From Nemertoderma westbladi (taxonomy: Eukaryota > Xenacoelomorpha > Nemertodermatida > Nemertodermatidae): 64,000 nucleotides of DNA. The number at the start of each line of letters is the position of its first letter. Position 1 is the first letter of the stretch. Shown in pieces: positions 10,945 through 22,704 of the stretch. A program made the position numbers and the translations under genes. The notes below the pieces were generated by a model. The model was not told the DNA's origin. It did no database searches and was given only the letters and a program-made list of their open reading frames with translations. The stretch spans positions 1 to 64,000 of the forward strand of contig JAUCBJ010007021.1 of assembly GCA_032718475.1 (NCBI GenBank), read 5' to 3'.

Positions 10945-11860
10945 TTATGTCAAGAAGCTGGGTAGTGGGCAGTTTGGAGACGTCTACTTGGCCAAGGTCT
11001 ATGGTCTGGACCTGTCATTGCCAGACTTACCACTGAAAGTCGCTGTAAAAATACCAAAAGTAAGTGGCATCGATAATGAAAGACTTTTGCAGGATTTTGA
11101 GGGAGAGCTAGCCATCTCAGTCTCAATGGAACACTGTAAAATAGTGAGAACATTAGCGGTGTGTCGCAATATAATGGAAAAACCAGTCGCAATGCTAACA
11201 GAGTACATGAATCTAGGTGATCTGCACCAATATCTCAAAGATCAGGCAACTACCACAGACCATCGTCCTAACCAGTTTGTTGGGTTTGCCGTAGATTTGG
11301 CTGAGGGTTTGCAACACCTAGCATCGAACCATCTGGTTCATCGTGATGTGGCTGCTCGCAATGTCCTTCTCAGCTGTCGGAGACTTAACCAAGATGGGAC
11401 ACCCATCGGTGACATCACTGCGAAACTAGCAGACTTTGGGATGAGTCGTGACGTATATAACTCAGACTACTACCGGATGGAGGAGTCGAAAGCTCTGCCC
11501 TTCCGTTGGACTTCACCTGAGGCGTTGAGATTCTGGCGGTTTTCCCCTGCATCTGATATGTACAGCTTTGGGGTGACCATCTGGGAGATGTACTCTTATG
11601 GTGAAATCCCCTTTCCTGCATTGAAGGGTGTTACTGGTACGGCATTTGTTGATGCGATTTGGAATGGCGCCACACTGCCTCGCCCATCTGACTGCCCCCT
11701 GGCTATCTACTCATTGATACGAGATTGCACCGCCTTTTTCGAGTCAGACAGACCCACTTTCGATTCGCTGCTTAGTCGATTAGCTGTGTGGAATGCTATG
11801 GGTTCCATACCAGAATGGCCAGATAAGAGTCGTTGTATATCTATTGGTAATGAAGGGTAA
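10945..11860 (+). CDS. Receptor tyrosine kinase, exon 2 (kinase domain)
   Basis: Begins after a T-rich tract ending in CAG and continues exon 1 in phase 2. It encodes a complete tyrosine kinase domain. Numbered on the joined protein, it has a glycine loop GSGQFGDV (360-367), ATP-binding Lys389 in VAVK, catalytic HRDVAARN (486-493) and DFG (517-519). The activation loop has tyrosines 525, 529 and 530 in the YNSDYY arrangement typical of the insulin receptor/Trk/ROR/MuSK group. The substrate-recognition region around LPFRWTSPEAL is intact, so catalytic activity is expected. The protein ends soon after the domain, with no long C-terminal tail. The intron (9695-10944) contains a decayed LINE. Assignment to a specific ortholog is uncertain. 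Confidence 0.9.
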
Positions 11861-12059
11861 TCAGAAATCGAATATGGAGTGTTAAGGAAACTATATCAAC
11901 TGCCTTTGATTTCAACTATATTTAATTTAATTAAAAATTCATAATTTGTGTTAAGATGGTACTTCCTTACTCTATTCTTAATATTATCATGCTTTGGATT
12001 GGTACAGTATTTTTATGCCTTAGTTTTAGAGTAGTAGTTAGTTTGGTTATAATTTGTTT

Positions 12060-12897
12060 TATAATACAGTTTGAGACTTAGATGTTGTAGCCATAACAAT
12101 ATACGGGTGTGAGCTGTGGTGGTCTTGACTGATTTGTTTTCGACTCATTTAGCTGGGGATTTTTCCCAGATGCATAACTCTATTATCGCACATATGGCGG
12201 AGGTGATCCATGAATCCGGACCGAATCGTCTCGTTCCCTTGTGCTGGCTGATTGAGTAAACATGGTTTGTTCTACAGCACCTACGACCAAGAATGGTCTA
12301 GTCAGTGTGAGTTCTGGTAGAACTGGGAGCCCCGTAGGGTGCACTGTCATAGCTCATAGGTGGCTTGTTCACTACCTATAAACAGCGGCTGCGGCATCCA
12401 CTTCGACAAGTCGCCACCAGTGGTGGTCAAAATCTGCCTCATATATGGAGAGGGATTGTCAGCAGATTGTTAGGTCCGCTGAACGGGCCAGGAGGTCTCA
12501 CTACTTTGATGTGTCGTCGCCTTACCAGTCCTAGATAAGGGACCGGTCGAGGGTTTGATATTTATTAATAAATCTCTACTTGATATCTAATAAAAACACC
12601 CACCAAAATAAAATAAAAAAAAATTAAGGGCAAAGGGCCGCGCCTCGATCCCACCACACTCGGTTTGGTTTGTATTATTTTAAATTTCAGAACCACCACC
12701 AGTATTCCGCCTTTCTATTGTCCTACCATCCACCATTTCTCATTAATACGTGGGTGGGCCAAAGCTACACTAGCACTGCTATAGTGGAGGCCCACCCATC
12801 CATCCCTAGTACCCAGCAGATTCTGTGCGGTGCTGGGAACAATGTTATGTTAGTCATGCTTTTTGAGAATAAGAAAATAATTCTAATTCTAATTCTG
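12060..12897 (+). mobile_element. Probable 3' end of another non-LTR element
   Basis: No coding frame of note. The segment ends in an AATAAG-like string followed by tandem 'attcta' repeats (about 12870-12897), a tail type common in non-LTR retrotransposons. The upstream part has balanced base composition unlike the AT-rich surroundings, consistent with a 3' UTR. The family is not recognised. Bases 11861-12060 show nothing beyond a presumed 3' UTR of the kinase gene. Confidence 0.35.
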
Positions 12898-12902
12898 ATA
12901 TA

Positions 12903-12980
12903 AAGGACTTTTCTCAAACGCCTGCTCAAGGACACCGGTCTTGAGAATAGGGATGAACTGGGAAAGTGTATGGCTGAGAT
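12903..12980 (+). pseudogene. LINE ORF C-terminus at the head of the satellite array
   Basis: Read on the plus strand, this short stretch encodes residues like FLKRLLKDTGLENRDEL, matching the C-terminal end of the LINE at 24846-26276 (FLRRILKDTGLKDADDL). It continues directly into CMAEIWGA, which is the coding sense of the first satellite units. It therefore looks like the seed from which the array expanded. Confidence 0.7.
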
Positions 12981-13735
12981 CTGGGGAGCTGTGTATGACT
13001 GACCGTGAGATCCGGGGAGCTGTGTATGGCTGACCGTGAGATCTGGGGAGCTGTGTATGGCTGACCGTGAGATCTGGGGAGCTGTGTATGGCTGACCTTG
13101 AGATCTGGGGAGCTGTGTATGGCTGACCGTGAGATCTAGGGAGCTGTGTATGGCTGACCGTGAGATCTGGGGAGCTGTGTATGGCTGACCGTGAGATCTG
13201 GGGAGCTGTGTATGGCTGACCGTGAGATCTGGGGAGCTGTGTATGGCTGACCGTGAGATCTGGGGAGCTGTGTATGACTGAACGTGAGATCTGGGGAGCT
13301 GTTTATGGTTGACCGTGAGATCTGGGGAGCTGTGTATGGCTGACCGTGAGATCTGGGGAGCTGTGTATGGCTGACCGTGAGATCTGGGGAGCTGTGTATG
13401 GCTGACCGTGAGATCTGGGGAGCTGTGTATGGCTGACTGTGAGATCTGGGGAGCTGTGTATGGCTGACTGTGAGATCTGGGGAGCTGTGTATGGCTGACC
13501 GTGATATCTGGGGAGCTGTGTATCGCTGACTGTGAGTACTGGGGCGCTGTGTTTGACTGACCGTGAGATCTGGGGAGCTGTGAATGGCTAACCGTGAGAT
13601 CTGGGGAGCTGTGTATGGTTGACCTTGAGATCTGGGGAGCTGTGTATGGCTGACCGTGAGATCTGGGGAGGTGTGTATGGCTGACGTTGATATCTGGGGA
13701 GCTGTGTATGGCTGACCGTGAGATCTGGGGAGCTA
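12970..13735 (+). repeat. 31-bp satellite array
   Basis: About 24 tandem copies of a 31-bp unit built around tggctgaccgtgagatctgg and ggagctgtgta, with scattered substitutions. It is a shortened version of the 45-bp unit that follows, lacking the gttattggtccactggc part. It appears non-coding; open frames here reflect repeat composition. Confidence 0.92.
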
Positions 13736-15904
13736 TGTTATTGGTCCACTGGCACTGTGTATGGCTGAGAGGGGAGCTATGTTTTGGTCCACTGGCACTG
13801 TGTATGGCTGATCTGGGGAGCTATGTTATTGGTCCACTGGCACTGTGTATGGCTGATCTGTGGAGCTATGTTATTGGTCCACTGGCACTGTGTGTGGCTG
13901 ATCTGGGGAGCTATGTTATTGGTCCACTGGCACTGTGTAAGGCTGAGAGGGGAGCTATGTTATTGGTCCACTGGCACTGTGTATGGCTGATCTGGGGAGC
14001 TATGTTATTGGTCCACTGGCACTGTGTATGGCTGATCTGGGGAGCTATGTTATTGGTCCAGTGGCACTGTGTATGGCTGAGATCTGGGGAGCTATGGTAT
14101 TGGTCCACCGGCACTGTGTATGGCTGATCTGGGGAGCTATGTTATTGGTACAATGGCACTGTGTATGGCTGATCTGGGGAGCTAATTGTTATTGGTCCAC
14201 CGGCATTATGTATGGCTGATCTGGGGAGCTATGTTATTGGTACAATGGCACTGTGTATGGCTGATCTGTGGAGCTATGTTATTGGTCCACCGGCACTGTG
14301 TATGGTTGATCTGGGGAGCTATGTTATTGGTCCACTGGCGCTGTGTATGGCTGATCTGGGGAGCAATGTTATTGGTCCACCTGCGCTGTGTATGGCTGAT
14401 CTGGGGAGCTATGTTATTGGTCCACTGGCACTGTGTATGACTGATCTGGGGAGCTATGTTATTGGTCCACCGGTACTGTGTATGGCTGATCTGGGGAGCT
14501 ATGTTATTGGTACAATGGCACTGTGTATTGCTGATCTGGGGAGCTATGTTATTGGTCCACTGGAACTGTGTATGGCTGATTTGGGGAGCTATGTTATTGG
14601 TCCACCGGCACTGTGTATGGCTGATCTGGGGAGCTATGTTATTGGTCCACTGGAACTGTGTATGGCTGATTTGGGGAGCTATGTTATTGGTCCACCGGCA
14701 CTGTGTATTGCTGATCTGGGGAGCTATGTTATTGGTCCACTGGAACTGTGTATGGCTGATTTGGGGAGCTATGTTATTGGTCCACCGGCACTGTGTATGG
14801 CTGATCTGGAGAGCTATGTTATTGGTACAATGGCACTGTGTATGGCTGATCTGGGGAGCTATGTTATTGGTCCACCGGCACTGTGTATGGCTGATCTGGG
14901 GAGCTATGTTATTGGTCTACTGGCACTGTGTATGGCTGAGATCTGGGGAGCTATGTCATTGGTCCACTGCCACTGTGTATGGCTGATCTGGGGAGCTATG
15001 TTATTGGTCTACTGGCACTGTGTATGGCTGAGATCTGGGGAGCTATGTCATTGGTCCACTGGCACTGTGTATGGCTGATCTGGGGAGCTATGTTATTGGT
15101 CCACTGCCACTGTGTATGGCTGATCTGGGGAGATATGTTATTGGTCCACTGGCACTGTGTATGGCTAATCTGGGGAGCTACGTTATTGGTCCACTGGCAC
15201 TGTGTTGTGTATGGCTGATCTAGGGAGCTATGTTATTGGTCCACTGGCACTGTGTATGGCTGATCTGGGGAGCTATGTTATTGGTCCACTGGCACTGTGT
15301 ATGGCTGATCTACGGAGCTATGTTATTGGTCCACTGGCACTGTGTATGGCTGATCTGGGGAGCTATCTTATTGGTCCACTGGCACTGTGTATGGTTGATC
15401 TGGGGAGCTATGTTATTGGTCCACTGGCGCTGTGTATGGCTGATCTGGGGAGCTATGTTATTGGTCCACTGGCGCTGTGTATGGCTGATCTGGGGAGCAA
15501 TGTTATTGGTCCACCTGCACTGTGTATGGCTGATCTGGGGAGCTATGTTATTGTGGTACAATGGCACTGTGTATGGCTGAGATCTGGGGAGCTATGTTAT
15601 TGGTCCACTGGCACTGTGTATGGCTGATCTGGGGAGCTATGTTATTGGTCCACTGCCACTGTGTATGGCTGATCTGGGGAGCTATGTTATTGGTCCACTG
15701 GAATTGTGTATGGCTGATCTGGGGAGCTAATTGTTATTGGTCCACTGGCACTGTGTATGGCTGATCTGGGGAGCTATGTTATTGGTCCACTGCCACTGTG
15801 TATGACTGATCTGGGGAGCTATGTTATTGGTCCACTGGCACTGTGTATGGCTGATCTAGGGAGCTATGTTATTGGTCCACTGCCACTGTGTATGGCTGAT
15901 CTGG
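13736..15904 (+). repeat. 45-bp satellite array, segment 1
   Basis: Tandem 45-bp units containing atggctgatctggggagcta and ttattggtccactggcactg, with variants such as 'accggcac', 'gaactg' and occasional length changes. Because 45 is divisible by three and the unit lacks stops in several frames, long repetitive open frames appear on both strands; they are not genes. Interrupted at 15905 by a LINE. Confidence 0.93.
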
Positions 15905-17872
15905 GGATTGATTGATTGATTGTTTATTGTCTACACTTCTCTATACAGTTCAATACTTGCACAATAATTAACAGTATACATGATTGAAGCGGTAGTGCCG
16001 ACCATAATATAAAGAGATTTACCAGAAAAAATTAAATATTTAAATTCCGAACAGAAATAGCACAATAAAAGTACCTACTTACGAGTACATCTCTAATTAA
16101 CTGTCAAGTCGTGCGATGCTGGGTCTAATATAATTAAATGAATAAATATGTTATATCTAAATAATTGTCAAGCCGTGTGATACTGGGTCTAGTGTATTGT
16201 AATAAAAAGTTATAGTTAAAATAAATAAATAATATTATGTAAATAAATAAAGAACAGTGCTTCTTTCACAATTTATCATGTTCCACTTAATTAAATAATT
16301 ATGGTCAGTAGGTTCATAAAATATATAAATGAAAATTACATTATACTAAATACTCGAATCGCGCTCCATCCAATAAATAATTCGCTATTTGTTACTTAGT
16401 CACTTATTAATAATCGTGGGTCATACTTTCGATCATTTTAGCTACCTCCACTTGATTACCTAAACCAAATAAACTTGTTAAATCAGACCAGCTTCCATTG
16501 ACATGTCACCTGGATCGCTCAGTAAATGGGCAAACGGTAACAATATGTTGTTCCGTCTGGATAGCTCCACATACACAGAAGCGCTCAGTATCTCGTACCC
16601 TGGCCCACCTCATTCGTTCTACGGGGAAGCTGTGGCTACCCAGCCTAAATCTCGACCACGCTAGACGGTACCGCTCCGGAACTTTGCAGTCTTTGTACAA
16701 TTGCGGCGAAGTTAACAACGGATTCACTAACTTATACAGATGACGTTTTGTTGTTACAGACTTAAACACGTCATTTTTCAGCTTATCGTTCTGGATTTTA
16801 CTGTAATCCGACGGGAGGTTCTTTACTCGATCCACCTCGATAAACATGGGTGAGCTGTTATCCCGGCCGATTTCCAAGGCCATCTGCAATGGAGAGTCGG
16901 CGACTGGAATAAAACTATTCAGATATTTCCGCTGTTTATCACGGATTAAGGTTTCGAACTCTGGGAGTCCCAATTCGATAAGGCAGATGTCGCCGCACGT
17001 GGTAGGTCGAACACCCAATAGTAGCCTTACCATAGACATATACAATTTAGACATAGGGGCCAATGAACCCCCGTACCAGGTTTCACAACCGTAAGTTATA
17101 GCAGAGATCACTGCGGCGTCAAAAACTTTCCTTTTCACAACGAAAGGTAAGTCTGGGTTCTTATTTAGAAATGTCGAAAATTTTAATAGGTGACACTGCT
17201 TTTCAGAGGCGTTGAGGGAAATTACTGTAGATATTAAACCATCTGAAGTTATTGGTGAGCCCAGGTAAATGTACGAATCTGTATTTACTATTTCTTTTTC
17301 GCCGATATCAAAGGAGTTTTTATCGCTTTCTGCTCCATTTATCACTAGGAATTTGGTTTTTTTAATATTAATTACCATGCCAGATAGGGAACAAAAATTA
17401 CGTAGAACTTTTAACTTATCCAATATAGAAAGTCTGCTTGTTCCAAGAATTGCCGTATCATCCATTAGGAGTACGCTATGTAAAGATTTCAGCCAATCAT
17501 CAAAAGGCAGACGTTTCAAAGTGCGTACGAAGAAGTCTATAACTATTACAAATAGGTAGCAGCTTCCTGGAGATCCTTGGCGAACGCCTCTATTACAAAT
17601 AACGTGGAGCTTGTTAATGTTGGCGACTGTTATTTTGTACATGGCCTGTAATGCATTAAGCATTTTACATCCACATCCGAGGTTCTTTAACGTATCAAAC
17701 ATAAAACACCTTTTAACATTGTCATACGCTTTTTCATAGTCTACAAATATTATGTACAAAATCTTTTTGTACTTCCTGGCATAATCGCACAGTAATCTAA
17801 TCGCAAGGATCTGCTCTAAGCAACCGCGGCCCTTACTCGCTCCCGCTTGTTCTGGTAGGGGCTTGTACCAAG
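15905..17872 (-). mobile_element. 5'-truncated LINE, copy A
   Basis: Minus-strand non-LTR retrotransposon inserted in the 45-bp satellite. The 3' end carries AATAAA and a (CAAT)n tail at 15905-15925. Upstream lie ~0.6 kb of 3' UTR and a partial RT ORF. Satellite sequence resumes cleanly at its 5' end ('agctatgttatt'), as expected of a truncated target-primed insertion. The whole block recurs 2,598 bp downstream. Confidence 0.88.
16506..17872 (-). pseudogene. LINE reverse transcriptase fragment, copy A
   Basis: Open frame of about 455 codons with no start, truncated at the 5' end by the insertion. It encodes the RT core: PEQAGASKGRGCLEQI, then FVDYEKAYDNV (first catalytic Asp), GVRQGSPGSCYLF, and LLMDDTAI in the place of the usual F/YADD. 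Thumb and C-terminal parts follow, ending in a Cys-rich CVCGAIQTEQHIVTVCP resembling the C-terminal zinc-binding motif of jockey/I-type elements. The endonuclease and the N-terminal half are missing, so it cannot act alone. Confidence 0.85.
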
Positions 17873-18502
17873 CTATGTTATTGGCCCACTGGCACTGTGT
17901 ATTGTTGATCTGGGGAGCTATGTTATTGGTCCACTGGCGCTGTGTATGGCTGATCTGGGGAGCTATGATATTGGTCCACTGCCACTGTGTATGGCTGATC
18001 TGGGGAGCTATGTTATTGGCCCACTGGCACTGTGTATGGCTGATCTGGGGAGCTACGCTATTGGTCCACAGGCACTGTGTATGGCTGATCTGGGGAGCTA
18101 TGTTATTGGTCCACTGGAACTGTGTATGGCTGAGTTCTGGGGACCTATGTTATTGGTCCACTGGCGCTGTGTATGGCTGATCTGGGGAGCTACGCTATTG
18201 GTCCACAGGCACTGTGTATGGCTGATCTGGGGAGCTATGTTATTGGTCCACTGGAACTGTGTATGGCTGAGTTCTGGGGAGCTATGTTATTGGTCCACTG
18301 GCACTGTGTATGGCTGATCTGGGGAGCTACGCTATTGGTCCACAGGCACTGTGTATGGCTGATCTGGGGAGCTATGTTATTGGTCCACTGCCACTGTGTA
18401 TGACTGATCTGGGGAGCTATGTTATTGGTCCACTGGCACTGTGTATGGCTGATCTAGGGAGCTATGTTATTGGTCCACTGCCACTGTGTATGGCTGATCT
18501 GG
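17873..18502 (+). repeat. 45-bp satellite array, segment 2
   Basis: Continuation of the 45-bp array between the two LINE copies, including variants with 'acgctattggtccacagg' and 'gagttctgg' units. Most of it is part of the 2,598-bp duplication. Confidence 0.92.
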
Positions 18503-20470
18503 GGATTGATTGATTGATTGTTTATTGTCTACACTTCTCTATACAGTTCAATACTTGCACAATAATTAACAGTATACATGATTGAAGCGGTAGTGCCGAC
18601 CATAATATAAAGAGATTTACCAGAAAAAATTAAATATTTAAATTCCGAACAGAAATAGCACAATAAAAGTACCTACTTACGAGTACATCTCTAATTAACT
18701 GTCAAGTCGTGCGATGCTGGGTCTAATATAATTAAATGAATAAATATGTTATATCTAAATAATTGTCAAGCCGTGTGATACTGGGTCTAGTGTATTGTAA
18801 TAAAAAGTTATAGTTAAAATAAATAAATAATATTATGTAAATAAATAAAGAACAGTGCTTCTTTCACAATTTATCATGTTCCACTTAATTAAATAATTAT
18901 GGTCAGTAGGTTCATAAAATATATAAATGAAAATTACATTATACTAAATACTCGAATCGCGCTCCATCCAATAAATAATTCGCTATTTGTTACTTAGTCA
19001 CTTATTAATAATCGTGGGTCATACTTTCGATCATTTTAGCTACCTCCACTTGATTACCTAAACCAAATAAACTTGTTAAATCAGACCAGCTTCCATTGAC
19101 ATGTCACCTGGATCGCTCAGTAAATGGGCAAACGGTAACAATATGTTGTTCCGTCTGGATAGCTCCACATACACAGAAGCGCTCAGTATCTCGTACCCTG
19201 GCCCACCTCATTCGTTCTACGGGGAAGCTGTGGCTACCCAGCCTAAATCTCGACCACGCTAGACGGTACCGCTCCGGAACTTTGCAGTCTTTGTACAATT
19301 GCGGCGAAGTTAACAACGGATTCACTAACTTATACAGATGACGTTTTGTTGTTACAGACTTAAACACGTCATTTTTCAGCTTATCGTTCTGGATTTTACT
19401 GTAATCCGACGGGAGGTTCTTTACTCGATCCACCTCGATAAACATGGGTGAGCTGTTATCCCGGCCGATTTCCAAGGCCATCTGCAATGGAGAGTCGGCG
19501 ACTGGAATAAAACTATTCAGATATTTCCGCTGTTTATCACGGATTAAGGTTTCGAACTCTGGGAGTCCCAATTCGATAAGGCAGATGTCGCCGCACGTGG
19601 TAGGTCGAACACCCAATAGTAGCCTTACCATAGACATATACAATTTAGACATAGGGGCCAATGAACCCCCGTACCAGGTTTCACAACCGTAAGTTATAGC
19701 AGAGATCACTGCGGCGTCAAAAACTTTCCTTTTCACAACGAAAGGTAAGTCTGGGTTCTTATTTAGAAATGTCGAAAATTTTAATAGGTGACACTGCTTT
19801 TCAGAGGCGTTGAGGGAAATTACTGTAGATATTAAACCATCTGAAGTTATTGGTGAGCCCAGGTAAATGTACGAATCTGTATTTACTATTTCTTTTTCGC
19901 CGATATCAAAGGAGTTTTTATCGCTTTCTGCTCCATTTATCACTAGGAATTTGGTTTTTTTAATATTAATTACCATGCCAGATAGGGAACAAAAATTACG
20001 TAGAACTTTTAACTTATCCAATATAGAAAGTCTGCTTGTTCCAAGAATTGCCGTATCATCCATTAGGAGTACGCTATGTAAAGATTTCAGCCAATCATCA
20101 AAAGGCAGACGTTTCAAAGTGCGTACGAAGAAGTCTATAACTATTACAAATAGGTAGCAGCTTCCTGGAGATCCTTGGCGAACGCCTCTATTACAAATAA
20201 CGTGGAGCTTGTTAATGTTGGCGACTGTTATTTTGTACATGGCCTGTAATGCATTAAGCATTTTACATCCACATCCGAGGTTCTTTAACGTATCAAACAT
20301 AAAACACCTTTTAACATTGTCATACGCTTTTTCATAGTCTACAAATATTATGTACAAAATCTTTTTGTACTTCCTGGCATAATCGCACAGTAATCTAATC
20401 GCAAGGATCTGCTCTAAGCAACCGCGGCCCTTACTCGCTCCCGCTTGTTCTGGTAGGGGCTTGTACCAAG
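18503..20470 (-). mobile_element. 5'-truncated LINE, copy B
   Basis: Copy of the LINE at 15905-17872, offset by 2,598 bp. Its 417-residue RT stretch is identical in translation to copy A. It has the same truncation point, the same tail and the same flanking satellite variants, so it arose by duplication, not by a second insertion. Confidence 0.9.
19104..20470 (-). pseudogene. LINE reverse transcriptase fragment, copy B
   Basis: Same partial RT frame as copy A with the same motifs (FVDYEKAYDNV, GVRQGSPGS, LLMDDTAI) and the same missing N-terminus. Confidence 0.85.
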
Positions 20471-21245
20471 CTATGTTATTGGCCCACTGGCACTGTGTAT
20501 TGTTGATCTGGGGAGCTATGTTATTGGTCCACTGGCGCTGTGTATGGCTGATCTGGGGAGCTATGATATTGGTCCACTGCCACTGTGTATGGCTGATCTG
20601 GGGAGCTATGTTATTGGCCCACTGGCACTGTGTATGGCTGATCTGGGGAGCTACGCTATTGGTCCACAGGCACTGTGTATGGCTGATCTGGGGAGCTATG
20701 TTATTGGTCCACTGGAACTGTGTATGGCTGAGTTCTGGGGACCTATGTTATTGGTCCACTGGCGCTGTGTATGGCTGATCTGGGGAGCTACGCTATTGGT
20801 CCACAGGCACTGTGAATGGCTGATCTGGGGAGCTATGTTATTGGTCCACTGGAACTGTGTATGGCTGAGTTCTGGGGAGCTATGTTATTGGTCCACTGGC
20901 ACTGTGTATGGCTGATCTGGGGAGCTACGCTATTGGTCCACAGGCACTGTGTATGGCTGATCTGGGGAGCTATGTTATTGGTCCACAGGCACTGTGTATG
21001 GCTGATCTGGGGAGCTATGTTATTGGTCCACTGGCACTGTGTATGGCTGATCTGGGGAGCTATGTTATTGGTCCACTGGCACTGTGTATGGCTGATCTGG
21101 GGAGCTATGTTATTGGTCCACTGGCACTGTGTATGGCTGATCTGGGGAGCTATGTTATTGGTCCACTGGAACTGTGTATGGCTGAGTTCTGGGGAGCTAT
21201 GTTATTGGTCCACTGGCGCTGTGTATGGCTGATCTGGGGAGCTAA
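20471..21245 (+). repeat. 45-bp satellite array, segment 3
   Basis: End of the plus-oriented array. Past the duplication it contains several near-identical standard units (21000-21160), then stops abruptly at 'ggggagctaatggataac'. Bases 21246-21827 are AT-rich, without genes, and probably include the 3' UTR of the mucin-type gene. Confidence 0.92.
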
Positions 21246-21686
21246 TGGATAACTTATCTACAAAGAATAGTTGTTTTGATAGCGATATTTATCTTACTTC
21301 AATGAACGTATGAGACACTATGAGTGTTTTTTGATGAAAGAGCTGTCAGAAGTAAACTTAGATCCCCCACAAATGATGGGCATACGAAAAAGTCATGATT
21401 AATATTTTCGGTATCGCATCGGCCCAACATAGTAACTATTTACTGTAGTGTACGGGACACTATACTGTCCCAATAAACAAGAACAAAGCCATAGTACGAT
21501 TTAATTGATTACTTAATTAATTAATAAATTCTGGGAAGAGTTTCTTGGTGACTCACATACATTATGGGGGAATGGCGATACATCTAATAATTAAATATAA
21601 AATTTGTTTTCCAGAGCTTTGCAATAATATATAAGGGTAAATAAATACATTGTTATTGTTACCACCACCCTGTCAAACATATTAGT

Positions 21687-21692
21687 TTTATT
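21687..21692 (-). terminator. Possible polyadenylation signal of the mucin-type gene
   Basis: AATAAA on the minus strand, about 135 bases past the stop codon at 21828. Other weaker AT-rich candidates exist nearby. Confidence 0.3.
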
Positions 21693-21827
21693 TTATTGAT
21701 TTTGATTATTCCACCCAATTTCTATCAGTTTAGGCCAACTCTTTATCGGAGTATATATATATGGAAAATAAGTTCAATACACCGTCACCAATCGTGGTCG
21801 TTTATGGGGGAGGGTCGTTGTTTATAT

Positions 21828-21994
21828 CTATCGTAAATTGAGACCGAGTACAGGGAGAGGGAGGAAGTTGGGAGGAGGGAGTACAATCTGGGAGGGGTCG
21901 CCGAATATAGAGGAGGGGAGGGGAGGGAGAGGTGGAAGGGTGGGTTTACCAATAATCAGGTCACCAGAACTTTCCTCTTCCTTGTTGCTTTGAT
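21828..21994 (-). CDS. Mucin-type CTCK protein, terminal exon
   Basis: Last coding exon of the large minus-strand gene. It follows a polypyrimidine-AG acceptor (CCTATTTCAG) and continues the previous exon in phase 1. It encodes an acidic start (NKEEESSGD), then a proline/leucine-rich tail with PLPPLPSS and NFLPLPVLGLNLR, ending at TAG. In von Willebrand factor and gel-forming mucins the protein normally ends close to the cystine knot, so this ~55-residue tail is unusual. Confidence 0.75.
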
Positions 21995-22219
21995 CTGAAA
22001 TAGGAAATTATTCGTTTAATAATTGGAAAATCACATTCGCAATAGGGTCGGGTACTTAAACTTATTTTACACAAAGAAAAATTGTGTTATACAATTCATG
22101 AATAAACGAGATCACTAAAACAAATGGATATAATTGGGTGTTTAAGAATTAATTATTCATCTCGAAAAATCAACATGGGAAAGTTAAAATGAAAAATGAA
22201 GACTATTATTGGTACTTAC

Positions 22220-22402
22220 CAACTTCGCCCTCGCAGGTGGCACATCCGCAGGTTCCACGTTCTATTTGCGGCACATTGAATACGCGGTCTCTGCCGTCAC
22301 TGCACGCGAACGTGTGGGGTACCTCGGTGGCCACACCGGTACAACAGGCGCACTTCGTCGTGAACGTAAACGGGGCCAAAAACGATGTCTCGATGGTCAA
22401 AC
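22220..22402 (-). CDS. Mucin-type CTCK protein, exon with second half of cystine knot
   Basis: 61-codon exon (phase 1 in, phase 1 out) with good splice sites (TTATTAG acceptor, GTAAGT donor). It carries the distal half of a C-terminal cystine-knot domain: KCACC, then FACSDG, and GTCGCATC at the end. This matches the CxCC...C...CxC pattern of von Willebrand factor and mucins. CTCK domains mediate disulfide-linked dimerisation in the secretory pathway, so the product is expected to be a secreted, dimerising protein. Confidence 0.85.
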
Positions 22403-22704
22403 CTAATAAGTTAAATATGTAATTATTGTAATGGGATGAGGATGCGCTTGGTTGAGGGTTTCCTATTGAATGCAAACCTCATCTCGGCAAATCAATATTT
22501 CGTCTCGGAGAATCAATAATTTCCTGCTGGAAGACCCTCTATCAATCCACAATAGAATCCAATCCTTTACCTCATCCTGTCTACTTACTGAGTTAAATAA
22601 AAGTTCCTTTTTTTAATAAAAAATATTTATAGTCATTGTCCAAAATATTACCACCCTAGGCCCTATCTACTATATTATTGGCCGAAACTACACTGAAAAA
22701 TCGT

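Larger units (their letters stand above)
15750..20945. repeat. 2,598-bp tandem duplication of satellite + LINE
   Basis: Everything from about 15750 to 18347 recurs at 18348-20945 with a constant offset of 2,598 bp. The rare satellite variants on both sides of the LINE are included. One substitution was noted (cactgtgtatgg versus cactgtgaatgg near 20814). The very low divergence indicates a recent event or unequal exchange between satellite units. Confidence 0.9.

Noticed and set aside
13687-15764. Many overlapping ORFs (MADLGSYVIGPLALC-type)
   Set aside because: Satellite translation only; several frames are open at once and units vary in length.
12970-21245. CRISPR-like array
   Set aside because: Units are directly adjacent with no unique spacers, in eukaryotic spliced DNA.
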